From Natronocella acetinitrilica (GTDB lineage Bacteria > Pseudomonadota > Gammaproteobacteria > Nitrococcales > Aquisalimonadaceae): a stretch of DNA of 64,000 bases. Positions 35,162 through 44,308 of the stretch are shown in pieces. The notes under the pieces were generated by a model that did no database searches, had not been told where the DNA came from, and was given only the letters and a program-made list of their open reading frames with translations. Position numbers and translations under genes: made by a program. Within the stretch, counting starts at the first letter, position 1; each line of letters starts with the position of its first letter. The stretch covers positions 62,001-126,000 of the forward strand of contig NZ_JALJXV010000009.1 in assembly GCF_024170285.1 (NCBI RefSeq). The letters are read 5' to 3'.

Positions 35162-36157
35162 ATGCGCCAATACTTTAAGAACGCAGTTATCGCGGGTACC
35201 GCTGCAGCGGTGACCCTGTTTTCCGGAGTGTCCGCAGCGAACGATACAATCCGCGTCGGGATGCCCGAAGTCATGTTCCTGAATCTCACCCAGTTCGTGG
35301 CTCAGGAAAAGGGCTTTTACGAGAACGAAGGACTCACGGTCGATCTGCAGCACATCGCGGACAGTTCGATCCCCGTGCGAGCCATGATCGCGGGTCGTCT
35401 CGACATCGTCCAAACCGGTATGCCGGAAACGCTATCGGCTATCGACAAGGGAGCTGAACTCATCACCATTGGTGGTGTGCATACGGGTCTTCATTACTCC
35501 TTCTTCGTCAATCCGGATGCCGACATCGAAAGCATCGAGGACCTTCAGGGCAAGCGCCTGGGGATCTCGGGTCCGGGTACGCTCCCGCACGTGGTGATGG
35601 TAGCCATGATGCAGGCGGCCGGGATGACCGCGGAGCAGATTGACGATGTAACGTGGGTCTCTCTCTCTGGCTCGAGTTCCCGTCGCAACGGCATTGCCAC
35701 TGGGGTGATTGATGCCACGGTAGCGGGCTTCAATCCTCGCGCCATCGCCGACCCGAACATCGACGTCAAATTCGATGTTCCCGGCACACTGCCCAACTAT
35801 GTGATGACGCCTTGGGATGTCCGGGTCAGCTTCCTGGAAGAGAATCCCGATGTCGTGAAGCGTTTCATTCGTGCCGAACTGCTGGCCACTCGCTGGGTGT
35901 TCGAGAATCGTGATGAAGCGTTGGAAGTGGCGCGAAACTATTTCGACTACGACGATGACGAGCTGATCGCGTTCTACGACTTCTACAAGAACGGCATCTG
36001 GAATCCGAACGGTCGAGTGACGCCCGAGCAGGCTCAGTACATGCAGGAGTTGAACCTCGACGGCGGCATGCAGGATGCGGTTCACCCCGCCGAGCGCGTG
36101 CTTGATACCAGCATTCTTGAAGAAGTGCTGGCTGAAATCGGCGAGTACGAACACTAA
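35162..36157 (+). CDS. ABC transporter substrate-binding protein, NMT1/THI5-like
   Basis: 331 residues. Signal peptide (NAVIAGTAAAVTLFSGVSA, cleavage before ANDTIRV). The NMT1-like fold shows NLTQFVAQEKGFYENEGLTVDL, then AMIAGRLDIVQTGMPETLSAI and LQGKRLGISGPGTLPHVVMVAMMQAAGM. Periplasmic capture component; relatives bind pyrimidine precursors, sulfonates, or aromatic and amide compounds. An AAGGAG stands 8 nt before the start. Confidence 0.9.
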   Translation: MRQYFKNAVIAGTAAAVTLFSGVSAANDTIRVGMPEVMFLNLTQFVAQEKGFYENEGLTVDLQHIADSSIPVRAMIAGRLDIVQTGMPETLSAIDKGAELITIGGVHTGLHYSFFVNPDADIESIEDLQGKRLGISGPGTLPHVVMVAMMQAAGMTAEQIDDVTWVSLSGSSSRRNGIATGVIDATVAGFNPRAIADPNIDVKFDVPGTLPNYVMTPWDVRVSFLEENPDVVKRFIRAELLATRWVFENRDEALEVARNYFDYDDDELIAFYDFYKNGIWNPNGRVTPEQAQYMQELNLDGGMQDAVHPAERVLDTSILEEVLAEIGEYEH

Positions 36158-36244
36158 GTTCGAGTCCATCGGGACGGTGGGCGCCAGGGTATGCGTCCCC
36201 TTGGTGTCCACCGTCCCGTTTTCATCAGCTGCCAGGTTAAGAGC

Positions 36245-37015
36245 ATGCCAAAACTGCAAGTGAATCATCTCAGCAAGGTATTCGGAGATCCCAAAAACGG
36301 CGGTGTCGTTGCGCTTGACAACGTTTCAATGGATGTGACGGAAGGCGAAGTTGTCGCCATCGTCGGCCCGAGTGGATGCGGAAAGACGACCTTGCTGCGG
36401 ATCATCCAGGGCCTGGAAACGAAATCTGACGGTGAAATCCGTATCGATGGACAGCCCACCAAAGGCGTCGGCTTCGATCGTGGGTTCGTTTTTCAGCAGT
36501 ACGGGCTCCTGCCCTGGATGACCGCAAAGCAGAACATCACCTTTGCGCTCGAGCCAAAGAAGATTCCCAAACAGGAGCGCATTCGCAAGGCAAAGGAAGC
36601 GCTTGAGAAAGTTGGCCTGAAAGATTTCGAGGACTCCTATCCCCGGCAGCTCTCTGGCGGGATGCAGCAGCGCGTTGGTATCGCGCGGGCACTCGCCATC
36701 GAGCCCGATATCTTGTTGCTCGACGAGCCTTTCGGCGCACTGGATGCTCTCACGCGAGAGGTTTTGCAGAACGAGATACTGCGCCTCATCGAGGAAATGA
36801 GAAAGACCGTGATTTTTGTGACGCACTCCGTCGACGAGGCCGTTTATCTGGCAGACAGAATTGTTCTGATGTCGCCGAGGCCGGGCCAGATCAAGACGAT
36901 TATCCCGGTCGAGATACCGCGTCCCCGGGCCCAGAAAGCTGAAGAAGTACGGGGCACGCAAGCCTACCAGTCCGTACGGCAAAATCTCTGGAGACAGCTG
37001 ATGGAGGTGATGTAG
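36245..37015 (+). CDS. ABC transporter ATPase (SsuB/TauB type)
   Basis: 256 residues from the ATG at 36245 (MPKLQVNHLSKVFGD); an in-frame ATG at 36191 would add 18 residues unlike the family. Walker A GPSGCGKTT, Q-loop FQQYGLLPWMTAKQNI, signature LSGGMQQRVGIARAL, Walker B DILLLDEPFGALD, and switch VTHSVDEAVYLADRI, all typical of nitrate/taurine-type ATPases. Third component of the importer. Confidence 0.92.
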   Translation: MPKLQVNHLSKVFGDPKNGGVVALDNVSMDVTEGEVVAIVGPSGCGKTTLLRIIQGLETKSDGEIRIDGQPTKGVGFDRGFVFQQYGLLPWMTAKQNITFALEPKKIPKQERIRKAKEALEKVGLKDFEDSYPRQLSGGMQQRVGIARALAIEPDILLLDEPFGALDALTREVLQNEILRLIEEMRKTVIFVTHSVDEAVYLADRIVLMSPRPGQIKTIIPVEIPRPRAQKAEEVRGTQAYQSVRQNLWRQLMEVM

Positions 37016-37064
37016 GGGCTCCGCGCCGTCTTGTTTTCATACCATGCCCCGGAGACTGTCCCCC

Positions 37065-37883
37065 ATGAGCGATCCATCAGATCACGAGTATCAGTTCAAT
37101 CCACGCGTCGCTGTCGGTGACGTGGAGCCCTATACCCAACGTGCGACCGAGGCCAGTGCCACAGCGCGTCAGCGACTGACCGCCGAGTACGACGTCTCCT
37201 ACGGCGATTCGCCCCTGATGACGTGCGATATTTTCCCGGCGTCGTCGGATGACGCTCCAGTCCACGTGTTTGTCCATGGTGGCTACTGGCGAGGCCGTGA
37301 CAAGGCTGACTACAGCTTTCTGGCGGGCACACTCGTTCCGGAAGGCATTACGACGGTCGTGATCAACTATGACCTTTGTCCTTCCGTCACGGTTGACGTA
37401 ATCGTCGAGGAAATCGGCATCTGCTTCGACTGGGTGAGGTCGCGAATGGGACAGAGTGCGAAGCGGCTTGTTGCGTCCGGTCATTCCGCTGGAGCACACC
37501 TTCTCGCCATGGCAGACATCAGGAGCCAGCGGGGGAAGGCCAATGCCCTGGGAATCGATCATGCCGTCTTGATCAGCGGTCTCTACGATCTTCGGCCTGT
37601 GCTCGAAGTCAGCGTGAATGAGACTATCGGACTCACCCGCGAATTCGCTTGCCAACTCAGCCCATCCCTGTATCCGCTCAGACCCAGTATGCCCGTTGAC
37701 ATTGTCGTAGGCGGCGCGGAATCCAGCTCGTGGGTAGGGCAATCCCGTGACTATGCCAGTCATATCAGCGCCAGGGGTGGGTGCCGGATACTAGAAGGGC
37801 ATGACCACTATTCGATCATGGAAGAGTTTATGGTCCCGACGTCAGAACTCTCCCGACTTCTCATCGAGCGCTCCCACGGCTGA
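37065..37883 (+). CDS. alpha/beta hydrolase, arylformamidase-like
   Basis: 272 residues from the ATG at 37065 (GGAG 10 nt upstream). The oxyanion-hole motif HGGYW (71-75) and nucleophile elbow GHSAG with Ser141 are those of kynurenine formamidase and related BD-FAE hydrolases. A His near the end (EGHDHYSIMEEF) completes the triad. There is no tryptophan dioxygenase or kynureninase gene nearby, so hydrolysis of another N-formyl or N-acyl amide imported by the adjacent transporter is more likely than kynurenine formation (inference). Confidence 0.85.
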   Translation: MSDPSDHEYQFNPRVAVGDVEPYTQRATEASATARQRLTAEYDVSYGDSPLMTCDIFPASSDDAPVHVFVHGGYWRGRDKADYSFLAGTLVPEGITTVVINYDLCPSVTVDVIVEEIGICFDWVRSRMGQSAKRLVASGHSAGAHLLAMADIRSQRGKANALGIDHAVLISGLYDLRPVLEVSVNETIGLTREFACQLSPSLYPLRPSMPVDIVVGGAESSSWVGQSRDYASHISARGGCRILEGHDHYSIMEEFMVPTSELSRLLIERSHG

Positions 37884-37916
37884 CCCGGGCGCACTCTACA
37901 CTAGCGGTATAGATCA

Positions 37917-38900
37917 ATGATTGTTATCTCGGAAGCGGATGCACGCGAACTGCTGACCATGGCTGACGCGATCCAGACAATGGCAACGGCCTTTCGTGCG
38001 ATCCATGCAAAGCACGCGGTCGCTTTCCCTCTGGTGCGCGAACAGATCAGCGAGTGCAATGCGGTCTTCGGCGTGAAGAGCGGTGCCTGCATCCAGGACG
38101 ATACGCTGGGCTTGAAAGCCGGAGGCTACTGGGCAAGCAATAGTCAAAAGGGTTTGACGAATCACCAGTCTTCGACCGTCCTCTTCAATCCCGAAACGGG
38201 GCAACCACTGGCTTTCGTTGGTGCCAACTATCTGACGGCCCTGCGAACGGCGGCGGTTGCCGGCTTGGCGACCGATCGACTTTCGCGACCGGAGTCCTCG
38301 GTCATGGGCATCATCGGGGCCGGTACACAAGCAGTATTTCAGATCGAAGCGGTACTCGCGGTGCGCCCCATTAGCAAACTGATTGTGGCTTCACGAACCG
38401 AGGAGAGTGCCAGGCGGCTGAGCGAACAGGCACGACTGCTGGGCATCCAGGAGGTCACCATTGGATCGACCGTGGAGGCCGCCGAGCAGGCGGACGTGCT
38501 AACGACAATCACGCCAGCGAGGGAGGCTGTCGTTGAATTGGCGGCGGTGCGGCCAGGTACGCACATCAATGCCATGGGAGCCGACACCGCCGGGAAGCAG
38601 GAAATTGACTCATCGCTGCTGCGAGTCGCCCGGGTCTTTGTGGATGACTGGACCCAGGCAGCGGCTGTCGGTGAGTGTCAGCACGGCGTCAGTCACTGGA
38701 AAATGACACAAGGGGACCTGGCCGGGACATTGGGCGGGCTCGCCGCCGACGCCGTACCGGGGCGAGTCACCGCAGACGACATCACGATCTTCGACAGCAC
38801 GGGTATGGCCTTGCAGGACCTCAGTGTTGCCCGGGTGGTTGTCGACCGAGCGCGACAACGAGGTATGGGTCAAGAGATCGTCCTGGAGTCTGCCAGTTAG
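37917..38900 (+). CDS. ornithine cyclodeaminase / mu-crystallin family protein
   Basis: 327 residues. Family landmarks: an N-terminal substrate domain with GLKAGGYWASN and GANYLTALRTAAVAGLA, then a Rossmann NAD(P) domain MGIIGAGTQAVFQIEAVLAVRP, and INAMGADTAGKQEID near the C-terminus. Members act as ornithine cyclodeaminases, alanine or N-alkyl amino-acid dehydrogenases, or ketimine reductases. In this operon it probably processes the amine or amino acid released by the flanking hydrolases. The precise reaction is unknown. Confidence 0.88.
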   Translation: MIVISEADARELLTMADAIQTMATAFRAIHAKHAVAFPLVREQISECNAVFGVKSGACIQDDTLGLKAGGYWASNSQKGLTNHQSSTVLFNPETGQPLAFVGANYLTALRTAAVAGLATDRLSRPESSVMGIIGAGTQAVFQIEAVLAVRPISKLIVASRTEESARRLSEQARLLGIQEVTIGSTVEAAEQADVLTTITPAREAVVELAAVRPGTHINAMGADTAGKQEIDSSLLRVARVFVDDWTQAAAVGECQHGVSHWKMTQGDLAGTLGGLAADAVPGRVTADDITIFDSTGMALQDLSVARVVVDRARQRGMGQEIVLESAS

Positions 38901-38932
38901 CAAGTGTATGGATATTGCGGAGGGCGCAGTCG

Positions 38933-39580
38933 ATGAATTCAGTGGCGTCGAAAACATGGGGACGGAGAGTCGGCTTCGGCGCTTCTCCCGCGTTGGTGGT
39001 CGTGGATTTCACGATCGCGTTCACCGAGCCGGGAAGGGCGCTTGGCAGCGACGTTTCGTCCGCCATTGCCGCTACCAATGACCTGCTTGACGTATCGCAC
39101 GCCTCCAACTGGCCGGTGCTGTTCACAGCAATTGCCTATTCGGATCCGAACTTCGCCGATGCGGGAATGTGGCTCGCAAAAGTTGGCGGGCAGGAGGACT
39201 TGAGGGCGGGCAGTGACGGTGTCGACGTCGATCCTAGACTAAACCGAACAGCGCAGGACACTGTCATCATCAAGAAGTATGCGTCAGCCTTTTTCGGGAC
39301 GGATCTGTCGAGTCGTCTTGTAACGAGTAATGTTGACACGGTCTTGATCACGGGTTGCTCGACGAGTGGATGTGTTCGTGCTACCGCCGTCGACGCCATC
39401 CAGCACGGCTTTCGTCCCATTGTCGTACGGGAGGCTGTGGCCGATCGTTGGGAAGATGCGCACAAGCAGGCCTTGAAGGATCTTGACGCCAAATATGCCG
39501 ATGTCGTCTCGCTCCAGGAAGCTCTGGAGTACCTCCAGCGAAATTCCGGGATAGAGGGTCTCGTAGCGGCTCGCGACTAG
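38933..39580 (+). CDS. isochorismatase-family cysteine hydrolase (N-carbamoylsarcosine amidohydrolase-like)
   Basis: 215 residues from the ATG at 38933, with GGAGGG 8 nt upstream; the longer frame runs back into the preceding gene. The Asp-Lys-Cys triad is visible: Asp in ALVVVDFTIAF, Lys in VIIKKYASAF and Cys in ITGCSTSGCVRATAVDAI (with the family cis-peptide before it). Relatives hydrolyse N-carbamoyl or amide groups. It is the last gene of the operon and would give ammonia plus CO2 or a free acid from the imported compound (inference). Confidence 0.88.
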   Translation: MNSVASKTWGRRVGFGASPALVVVDFTIAFTEPGRALGSDVSSAIAATNDLLDVSHASNWPVLFTAIAYSDPNFADAGMWLAKVGGQEDLRAGSDGVDVDPRLNRTAQDTVIIKKYASAFFGTDLSSRLVTSNVDTVLITGCSTSGCVRATAVDAIQHGFRPIVVREAVADRWEDAHKQALKDLDAKYADVVSLQEALEYLQRNSGIEGLVAARD

Positions 39581-39769
39581 GTGTGGACTTCCTCCTATGC
39601 TCGAATCATGGCGTCGGAGTGCCGCTGCACTGGGGGAAGTCCACAGGCGTTTCCGAACCGTCCGTGGAAACTGGGTAGAACCCGTTCGGAAGAGGAGTAG
39701 AACCCCTCCACCGGAAACCGTTGGTTTCGGATGGGACTAATCACGGGAATTCGAAACAGGTAACAGCCG

Positions 39770-42379
39770 TCAATAGGACCAGTGCGGCTGTTCGCCCTCG
39801 GTGATGAATACCGGCGGCTCGTCCGGCTGCTGCCCTGACGCCCTATAGAGGCTGCCATTCCGGTGGAACGCCACCCATGCACCATCCGGTGACCAGGTCG
39901 GGGATGTGCCTTCCGCCAGCGTGATGACGTCGCCGCTGCCATCGCGGTTGCGAATGCGCACCATCCCGTCGAGAACATAAGCCAGGCGCTCACCATCGGG
40001 CGACCAGGCCGGCTCGTTGGCATCGGCAAAGCCCGAGACTCGTCCGCGGTTGCTGCCGTCACGCCCCACGGTGTAGAGACGCACGCGCGTGGAATTCGGA
40101 TCGAGGGACCAGTCCTCACGCACGCTGAAGGCCAGTTCCTCGCCATCAGGCGACCAATGTGGGTAGCGTTCCATGTCGTGGGCGCTCTCCGTGCCTGTCA
40201 GGTGACTGCCCTGACCACCGTCCGGTGTGGTTACATAGATGAGAAACGGGTTCGAGCCCTGGCCTTCCGCACGGCGGACGTAGGCGATCTCGTCGTGGAC
40301 CGACCATGACGGTTCTGTCGCCGCGACGTCGTCGACATTGGTCAGGCGCACGGTTTGCTGATTCTCGATGGAATAGCGCCAGAGGTCGGAATTGAAGCTG
40401 GCGCCATCCACGAAGACGATCTGGCTGCCGTCGGGAGACCAGGCGGGGGCCGGACTGAACGTGTTGGTGCTGACCAGTAGCTGGGAATCGGACCCGTCCG
40501 GCCGGATGGTCCGGATGTTGCCGTCGTCGTGGAAGACGATGCGCCCGGGGATATCACCGAAAGGGTCGGAACTGCTGCCGAGAAAGAGGTTGCCGCCGCA
40601 GTCAATGAAGTCACCGTTGAATACGGGGTTGCTGTTGTCGGTGAACGTGGTCGTGCAGATTTCCCCGGCCACTGCGACCAGCAGGCTTTGTGGAAAGTCC
40701 GTCTGGTTGTCAGTGAACTCCGAATCGAACACGCGGATATCGGCCTCGTCGGCCCATGCAATGGCCGCCGAACCGTCGCTGCTATTGCCGGTGAACTGCG
40801 AATCGCGAACAAGAACATGACCGCCGGCGATCACGGGATCCCCGGAGAACTGTTCAATCTCCGCGTTGGTGCTGATCGTGACCGCACCGCTGACCGATGT
40901 GTTGTCCTCGAAAACCGAGTCGGAAATCCTGACGGTACCCACTTCCGACACGAACAGGGCGCCGACGAGGATCGCGCCACCCCGATCACCGCTGGCGTGG
41001 TTATCCGTAAACACAGTGTCATGAATCTCGAGGTCGTACGGTCCCTGGCGATTGGGTTCCTGACGAGCGTGTATGGCGCTACCGCCATGGCTGGCGCTCG
41101 TTCCGGCCTGTTGGTTGCCTTCGAATATCGTGTGACACACACTGATACCGGAGTTTGTCACAACGGCACCGCCCCATTGCCGCGAAAAGTTGTTGCGGAA
41201 CTCGGAATGCGCGATCAGTACCGGACCAGTGGCCACCACGGCCCCGCCTCTGCCCGAGGTCAACAGGACCCGCGAGCCGGCCTCGTTGTTGATGAAGGCG
41301 GTGTCGTGCAGGACCAGCCGGCCTGTATGGCGCACATGGACCGCCCCTCCCTGGAGACGAAAACTGGGCCCGTTGCGAGCATTTCCATTGCGCAGCTCCA
41401 ACCCGGAGAGAATGACCCGATCCGCCATCGGCTGCGCGTATAGGATCCGCGAGTTCTGGCCGGCATCGATGACCGCCCGGCTGCCGTCTTCTTTCTGGCC
41501 GATCAGCACCAACTCCTTGTCACCCTCGAATTGCCATTCGTCGCTCCCTTCATTGAAGCCCGTGGTGATATCACCCGTGATGGCGATGACCAGCCTGTCG
41601 CCGGCAAGCTCAGACGGGTCGGTCAGCGCGCCCACCATCTGCTCGTGGGTCTCGACCTTGTAGTGAATGTCGTCCTCGTCAATGTCGATTTCGAACCCGG
41701 TGCAGGCAACATCCGGCTCGAAGCCGGCGTCCGCGCCCGGCTCGGACGTCGGCAGCAGAATGCCGACAGGCAACGCGCCGATGTCCTCCGTAATCCAGAT
41801 CAGCAGATCGATGAGCCAGCTGTCCAGATTCCTGCCAGCGTCAAGATGGCCTCGAAGCGCCAGCAGGTCGAAGCGTCCCTCCGCATCCTCTGGCGATGCA
41901 AAGGGATCGAAGGCGATGCCGATACGATTGCCGAGCAGGGCTCGCGCATCCTCGAACTCCATCCCCTGCTGCTCCATCAGCTGCACAATCGCGGTGCTGA
42001 TTGGCGTGACCGAGCATGAGATCGCCGCGTGGCAGCGGGCCTCCAGGTGACCCGCATAGCTCGTGCCGTCGACAGCGCCACCGGAGGTTTCAACCGTATA
42101 GGGGCCAGGCTCATCGAGATCAGCGGAAAACAGGCCCTGCGCATCCGCAGTGATGGTTGTCAGGTGTTGCGCGTCGGGCCCGAAAACGTCAATTTCGGCG
42201 CCGGCAAGCGGGCCGTTGATGACCTGACCCGAGAGCGTGTTCCCAGAGCTCTCGGAAGGAGCGTCGGAACTGGCGCCATCGCCGCCGCTGCTGCCGCCGC
42301 CGCTGCCTCCAAGGCAACCGGTCAGAACCAATGCAGCGACTGCGATGCCGAGCATTTCGCTGTGTCTTGACCGAGCCAT
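39770..42379 (-). CDS. large lipoprotein: parallel beta-helix plus TolB-like propeller
   Basis: 869 residues from the ATG at 42379 with GAGG 8 nt upstream. Lipobox LTGC with Cys22, then a Gly/Ser tether. Next a carboxypeptidase-regulatory-like beta module (LSGQVINGPLAGAEIDVFGP), then at about residues 290-600 a right-handed beta helix with recurring SGLELRNGNARN, VFTDNHASGDRGGAIL and DSVFEDNTSVSGAV. The C-terminal 270 residues are a WD40-like/PD40 propeller: PAWSPDGSQIVFVDGA, PHWSPDGEELAFSVRE, PAWSPDGERLAYVLDG, PTWSPDGAWVAFH. Probably on the outer membrane; no catalytic residues assigned. A very similar arrangement of tether and lipobox occurs in two other lipoproteins here. Confidence 0.8.
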   Translation of the reverse strand: MARSRHSEMLGIAVAALVLTGCLGGSGGGSSGGDGASSDAPSESSGNTLSGQVINGPLAGAEIDVFGPDAQHLTTITADAQGLFSADLDEPGPYTVETSGGAVDGTSYAGHLEARCHAAISCSVTPISTAIVQLMEQQGMEFEDARALLGNRIGIAFDPFASPEDAEGRFDLLALRGHLDAGRNLDSWLIDLLIWITEDIGALPVGILLPTSEPGADAGFEPDVACTGFEIDIDEDDIHYKVETHEQMVGALTDPSELAGDRLVIAITGDITTGFNEGSDEWQFEGDKELVLIGQKEDGSRAVIDAGQNSRILYAQPMADRVILSGLELRNGNARNGPSFRLQGGAVHVRHTGRLVLHDTAFINNEAGSRVLLTSGRGGAVVATGPVLIAHSEFRNNFSRQWGGAVVTNSGISVCHTIFEGNQQAGTSASHGGSAIHARQEPNRQGPYDLEIHDTVFTDNHASGDRGGAILVGALFVSEVGTVRISDSVFEDNTSVSGAVTISTNAEIEQFSGDPVIAGGHVLVRDSQFTGNSSDGSAAIAWADEADIRVFDSEFTDNQTDFPQSLLVAVAGEICTTTFTDNSNPVFNGDFIDCGGNLFLGSSSDPFGDIPGRIVFHDDGNIRTIRPDGSDSQLLVSTNTFSPAPAWSPDGSQIVFVDGASFNSDLWRYSIENQQTVRLTNVDDVAATEPSWSVHDEIAYVRRAEGQGSNPFLIYVTTPDGGQGSHLTGTESAHDMERYPHWSPDGEELAFSVREDWSLDPNSTRVRLYTVGRDGSNRGRVSGFADANEPAWSPDGERLAYVLDGMVRIRNRDGSGDVITLAEGTSPTWSPDGAWVAFHRNGSLYRASGQQPDEPPVFITEGEQPHWSY

Positions 42380-42560
42380 GTTGTGCACCTCGAATGTCAG
42401 TCATGAGGCCGAGCCTCGAAAGAGCAGTAGAAGCGCTGGTGAAACCCAGTGGAATAGTGCAAATGCACCATGCCACCGCATTTTCTGAAACGGATTGAAA
42501 CTGAAGGGCGAGGAGTTGTTTACTACTTCCCTAGCCAGAATCTGAAATTCGGGGGCGGTT

Positions 42561-43196
42561 GTGCAGGGTTTCGACAGAAAGACGCATTGGCAAAACGTCT
42601 ACGAGCAGAAGAAGACGACGGAAGTCAGCTGGTTTCAGGCCAGGCCTGCCGTCTCGCTGGACCTCATCGCCAACTGCTGCCTTGACCCAGCTGATCCGAT
42701 TATTGATGTCGGGGGCGGGGCGTCGGTCCTGGTCGATTACCTGTTCGCGCAAGGGCACACGAATTTGACGGTTCTGGACATTTCCGGGGCTGCGCTGGCG
42801 GCATCTCGGAACAGGCTGGGGGCGAATGCCGGCGCCGTGAAGTGGGTCGAGTCAGACGTGACCACATACTCCCCTGAAATCCGTTATACGCTTTGGCATG
42901 ATCGTGCAGTCTTTCACTTCTTGACAGACGCTGAAGATCGTCGGCGCTACGTCGAGACACTCAAGAATGCTCTTCGCGTCGGTGGGCATCTCATCCTTGC
43001 GTCATTTGCAATCGGTGGGCCTGAAAAATGCAGTGGCTTGCCAATTGTTCAATACGACGCCAGAAAGCTTCAATCGGAGTTTGGCCCAGGCTTCGAATTG
43101 GTGGAAGAACGAGCCGAGAGCCACGTGACTCCAGCGCACCGAGTGCAGGATTTTGCATACTTCCGCTTTCGGCACATCGAAGAAAAGGGCAGCTAA
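42561..43196 (+). CDS. class I SAM-dependent methyltransferase
   Basis: 211 residues from a GTG start. It opens FDRKTHWQNVYEQKKTTEVSWFQARPAVSLDLI, a family with the characteristic HWQNVYxxK start; motif I is PIIDVGGGASVLVDYLFAQG and motif II VLDISGAALAASRNRLG. The C-terminal half has YTLWHDRAVFHFLTDAEDRR and HLILASFAIGGPEKCSGLPIVQYD. Substrate unknown. From here to about 44.2 kb base composition is lower in GC than the rest, consistent with acquisition. Confidence 0.87.
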   Translation: MQGFDRKTHWQNVYEQKKTTEVSWFQARPAVSLDLIANCCLDPADPIIDVGGGASVLVDYLFAQGHTNLTVLDISGAALAASRNRLGANAGAVKWVESDVTTYSPEIRYTLWHDRAVFHFLTDAEDRRRYVETLKNALRVGGHLILASFAIGGPEKCSGLPIVQYDARKLQSEFGPGFELVEERAESHVTPAHRVQDFAYFRFRHIEEKGS

Positions 43197-43262
43197 CGCC
43201 AAGTGCAGGGGAGGAAAAAGTAGTGCGCCGCGTGCTGTTTTTGATTTCCCCTGAAGCTTTTT

Positions 43263-43652
43263 TTAAGCCCTTGCTTCGGCGCAAACCCGCTTATACCCCA
43301 CCATCTGCATGACACCAAATGCGCCAACCATTGTCGCGATGAGCAGCGATACCACCGTACCTTGAGGCGAGGTGATAACAAAGCCTAGGCCAACCAATAC
43401 GAGAGTTCCAACGACCCATAGGAAATCGCCAGCGACAAAATATAGGATTTCAGGGCAGAGTGGTTTAGCCCGCTGGCTAGCAAATACGAGGTGAAAGCCA
43501 TTGAATAGCAGCACGGCACCGAGTGCAGGGACAACCCAAGCGAGCGGGTTCCCAATATAGTCACTTACGGGACCAGCAAATGCGATGAAAATAACACCAA
43601 AAATAATGCAAGACGAGGCGTGTAAAAGTAGTGCGGTTTTGAGAAAGTTCAT
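43263..43652 (-). CDS. small membrane protein, four segments, unknown
   Basis: 129 residues from the ATG at 43652, with AAGGAGA 8 nt upstream. Four hydrophobic segments: LLLHASSCIIFGVIFIAFAG, WVVPALGAVLLFNGFHLVFA, ILYFVAGDFLWVVGTLVLVGLGFV and VVSLLIATMVGAFGVMQMVG. No charged residues in the membrane suggest transport. It resembles small uncharacterised integral membrane proteins found in mobile gene contexts. AT-richer codons than neighbours. Function unknown. Confidence 0.7.
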   Translation of the reverse strand: MNFLKTALLLHASSCIIFGVIFIAFAGPVSDYIGNPLAWVVPALGAVLLFNGFHLVFASQRAKPLCPEILYFVAGDFLWVVGTLVLVGLGFVITSPQGTVVSLLIATMVGAFGVMQMVGYKRVCAEARA

Positions 43653-43739
43653 GCATTTATCTCCTTGCATGATTTAAATGGCTTAAGGAAGCGCTCAGGA
43701 TTCCCCGTCCTTTGCCGGCGCAGCGCGCCAGCGGTGGCT

Positions 43740-43928
43740 TTACTCCTCGGTCCTGTTTCGGTGATGGGCATCGTCCCCGTCAAGTGACATGCGGATGAGG
43801 AACTCGCCGCGTTCGCCGGTGATCAGCCCTGGTCCATCAGGCATCTGGTCGGGATGCAATGCGGTGTCGCGTGGGCTATCAGGGGTTAGTCCGCAGCCCA
43901 CAAGCATGGCGCTCAGAATGAGCGCCAT
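43740..43928 (-). CDS. small lipoprotein candidate
   Basis: 62 residues: ALILSAMLVGC gives a signal with lipobox LVGC (Cys12), followed by a short hydrophilic tail (LTPDSPRDTALHPDQM) ending in HHRNRTEE. No family is recognised. The frame is open further upstream, where it would give a longer n-region. Small entericidin- or peptidoglycan-linked lipoproteins look like this, but the tail is not diagnostic. Confidence 0.5.
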   Translation of the reverse strand: MALILSAMLVGCGLTPDSPRDTALHPDQMPDGPGLITGERGEFLIRMSLDGDDAHHRNRTEE

Positions 43929-44308
43929 GCTTGCTGGGATCCACCGACCTGCTCTGCTTCGAAATGCAATGGGCCTCGACTGTTTCGTTTTCAGAAAAAT
44001 ATTTCAGTTAATTTGGATAGTGTTTTTAAAGGCTGTAGCAGCTATTTATTGTTTGCCAATTCATATTGATCGGGTCCGTTTATTTTCTCCATTGGAGGTA
44101 ATACTTACTCGGTTTTCCACAATGGATGGGCACAATATTTCTGCCTTCCAACGTCGCTAAACCGGGGAGTGCTTCGTTGGCGTGGCCGATGCCGCGGCGT
44201 AAGCTATAGGATTGGAAATAAAGCGGCTGTCGGCTTGCGGGCGCCTGTCGCAGAAGGTATGTGTCCCGCTGGCGATGGCCCCACCGCCGTGCCATGAGGG
44301 AGGTTCGC
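43929..44308. other. 380-bp low-GC region before the tail-tube gene
   Basis: Clearly AT-rich (for example TTTTCAGAAAAATATTTCAG near 43989 and the stretch 44010-44100). No gene is supported. It probably holds the promoter of the downstream tail-like operon, and the H-NS protein of this genome could bind it. TTGGATAGTG..TTTTTAAAGG near 44012 could form a promoter but the spacing is uncertain. Confidence 0.4.

Noticed and set aside
37044-39580. Kynurenine (tryptophan degradation) operon
   Set aside because: The arylformamidase-like enzyme alone suggested it, but tryptophan dioxygenase and kynureninase are missing and the neighbours do not fit.
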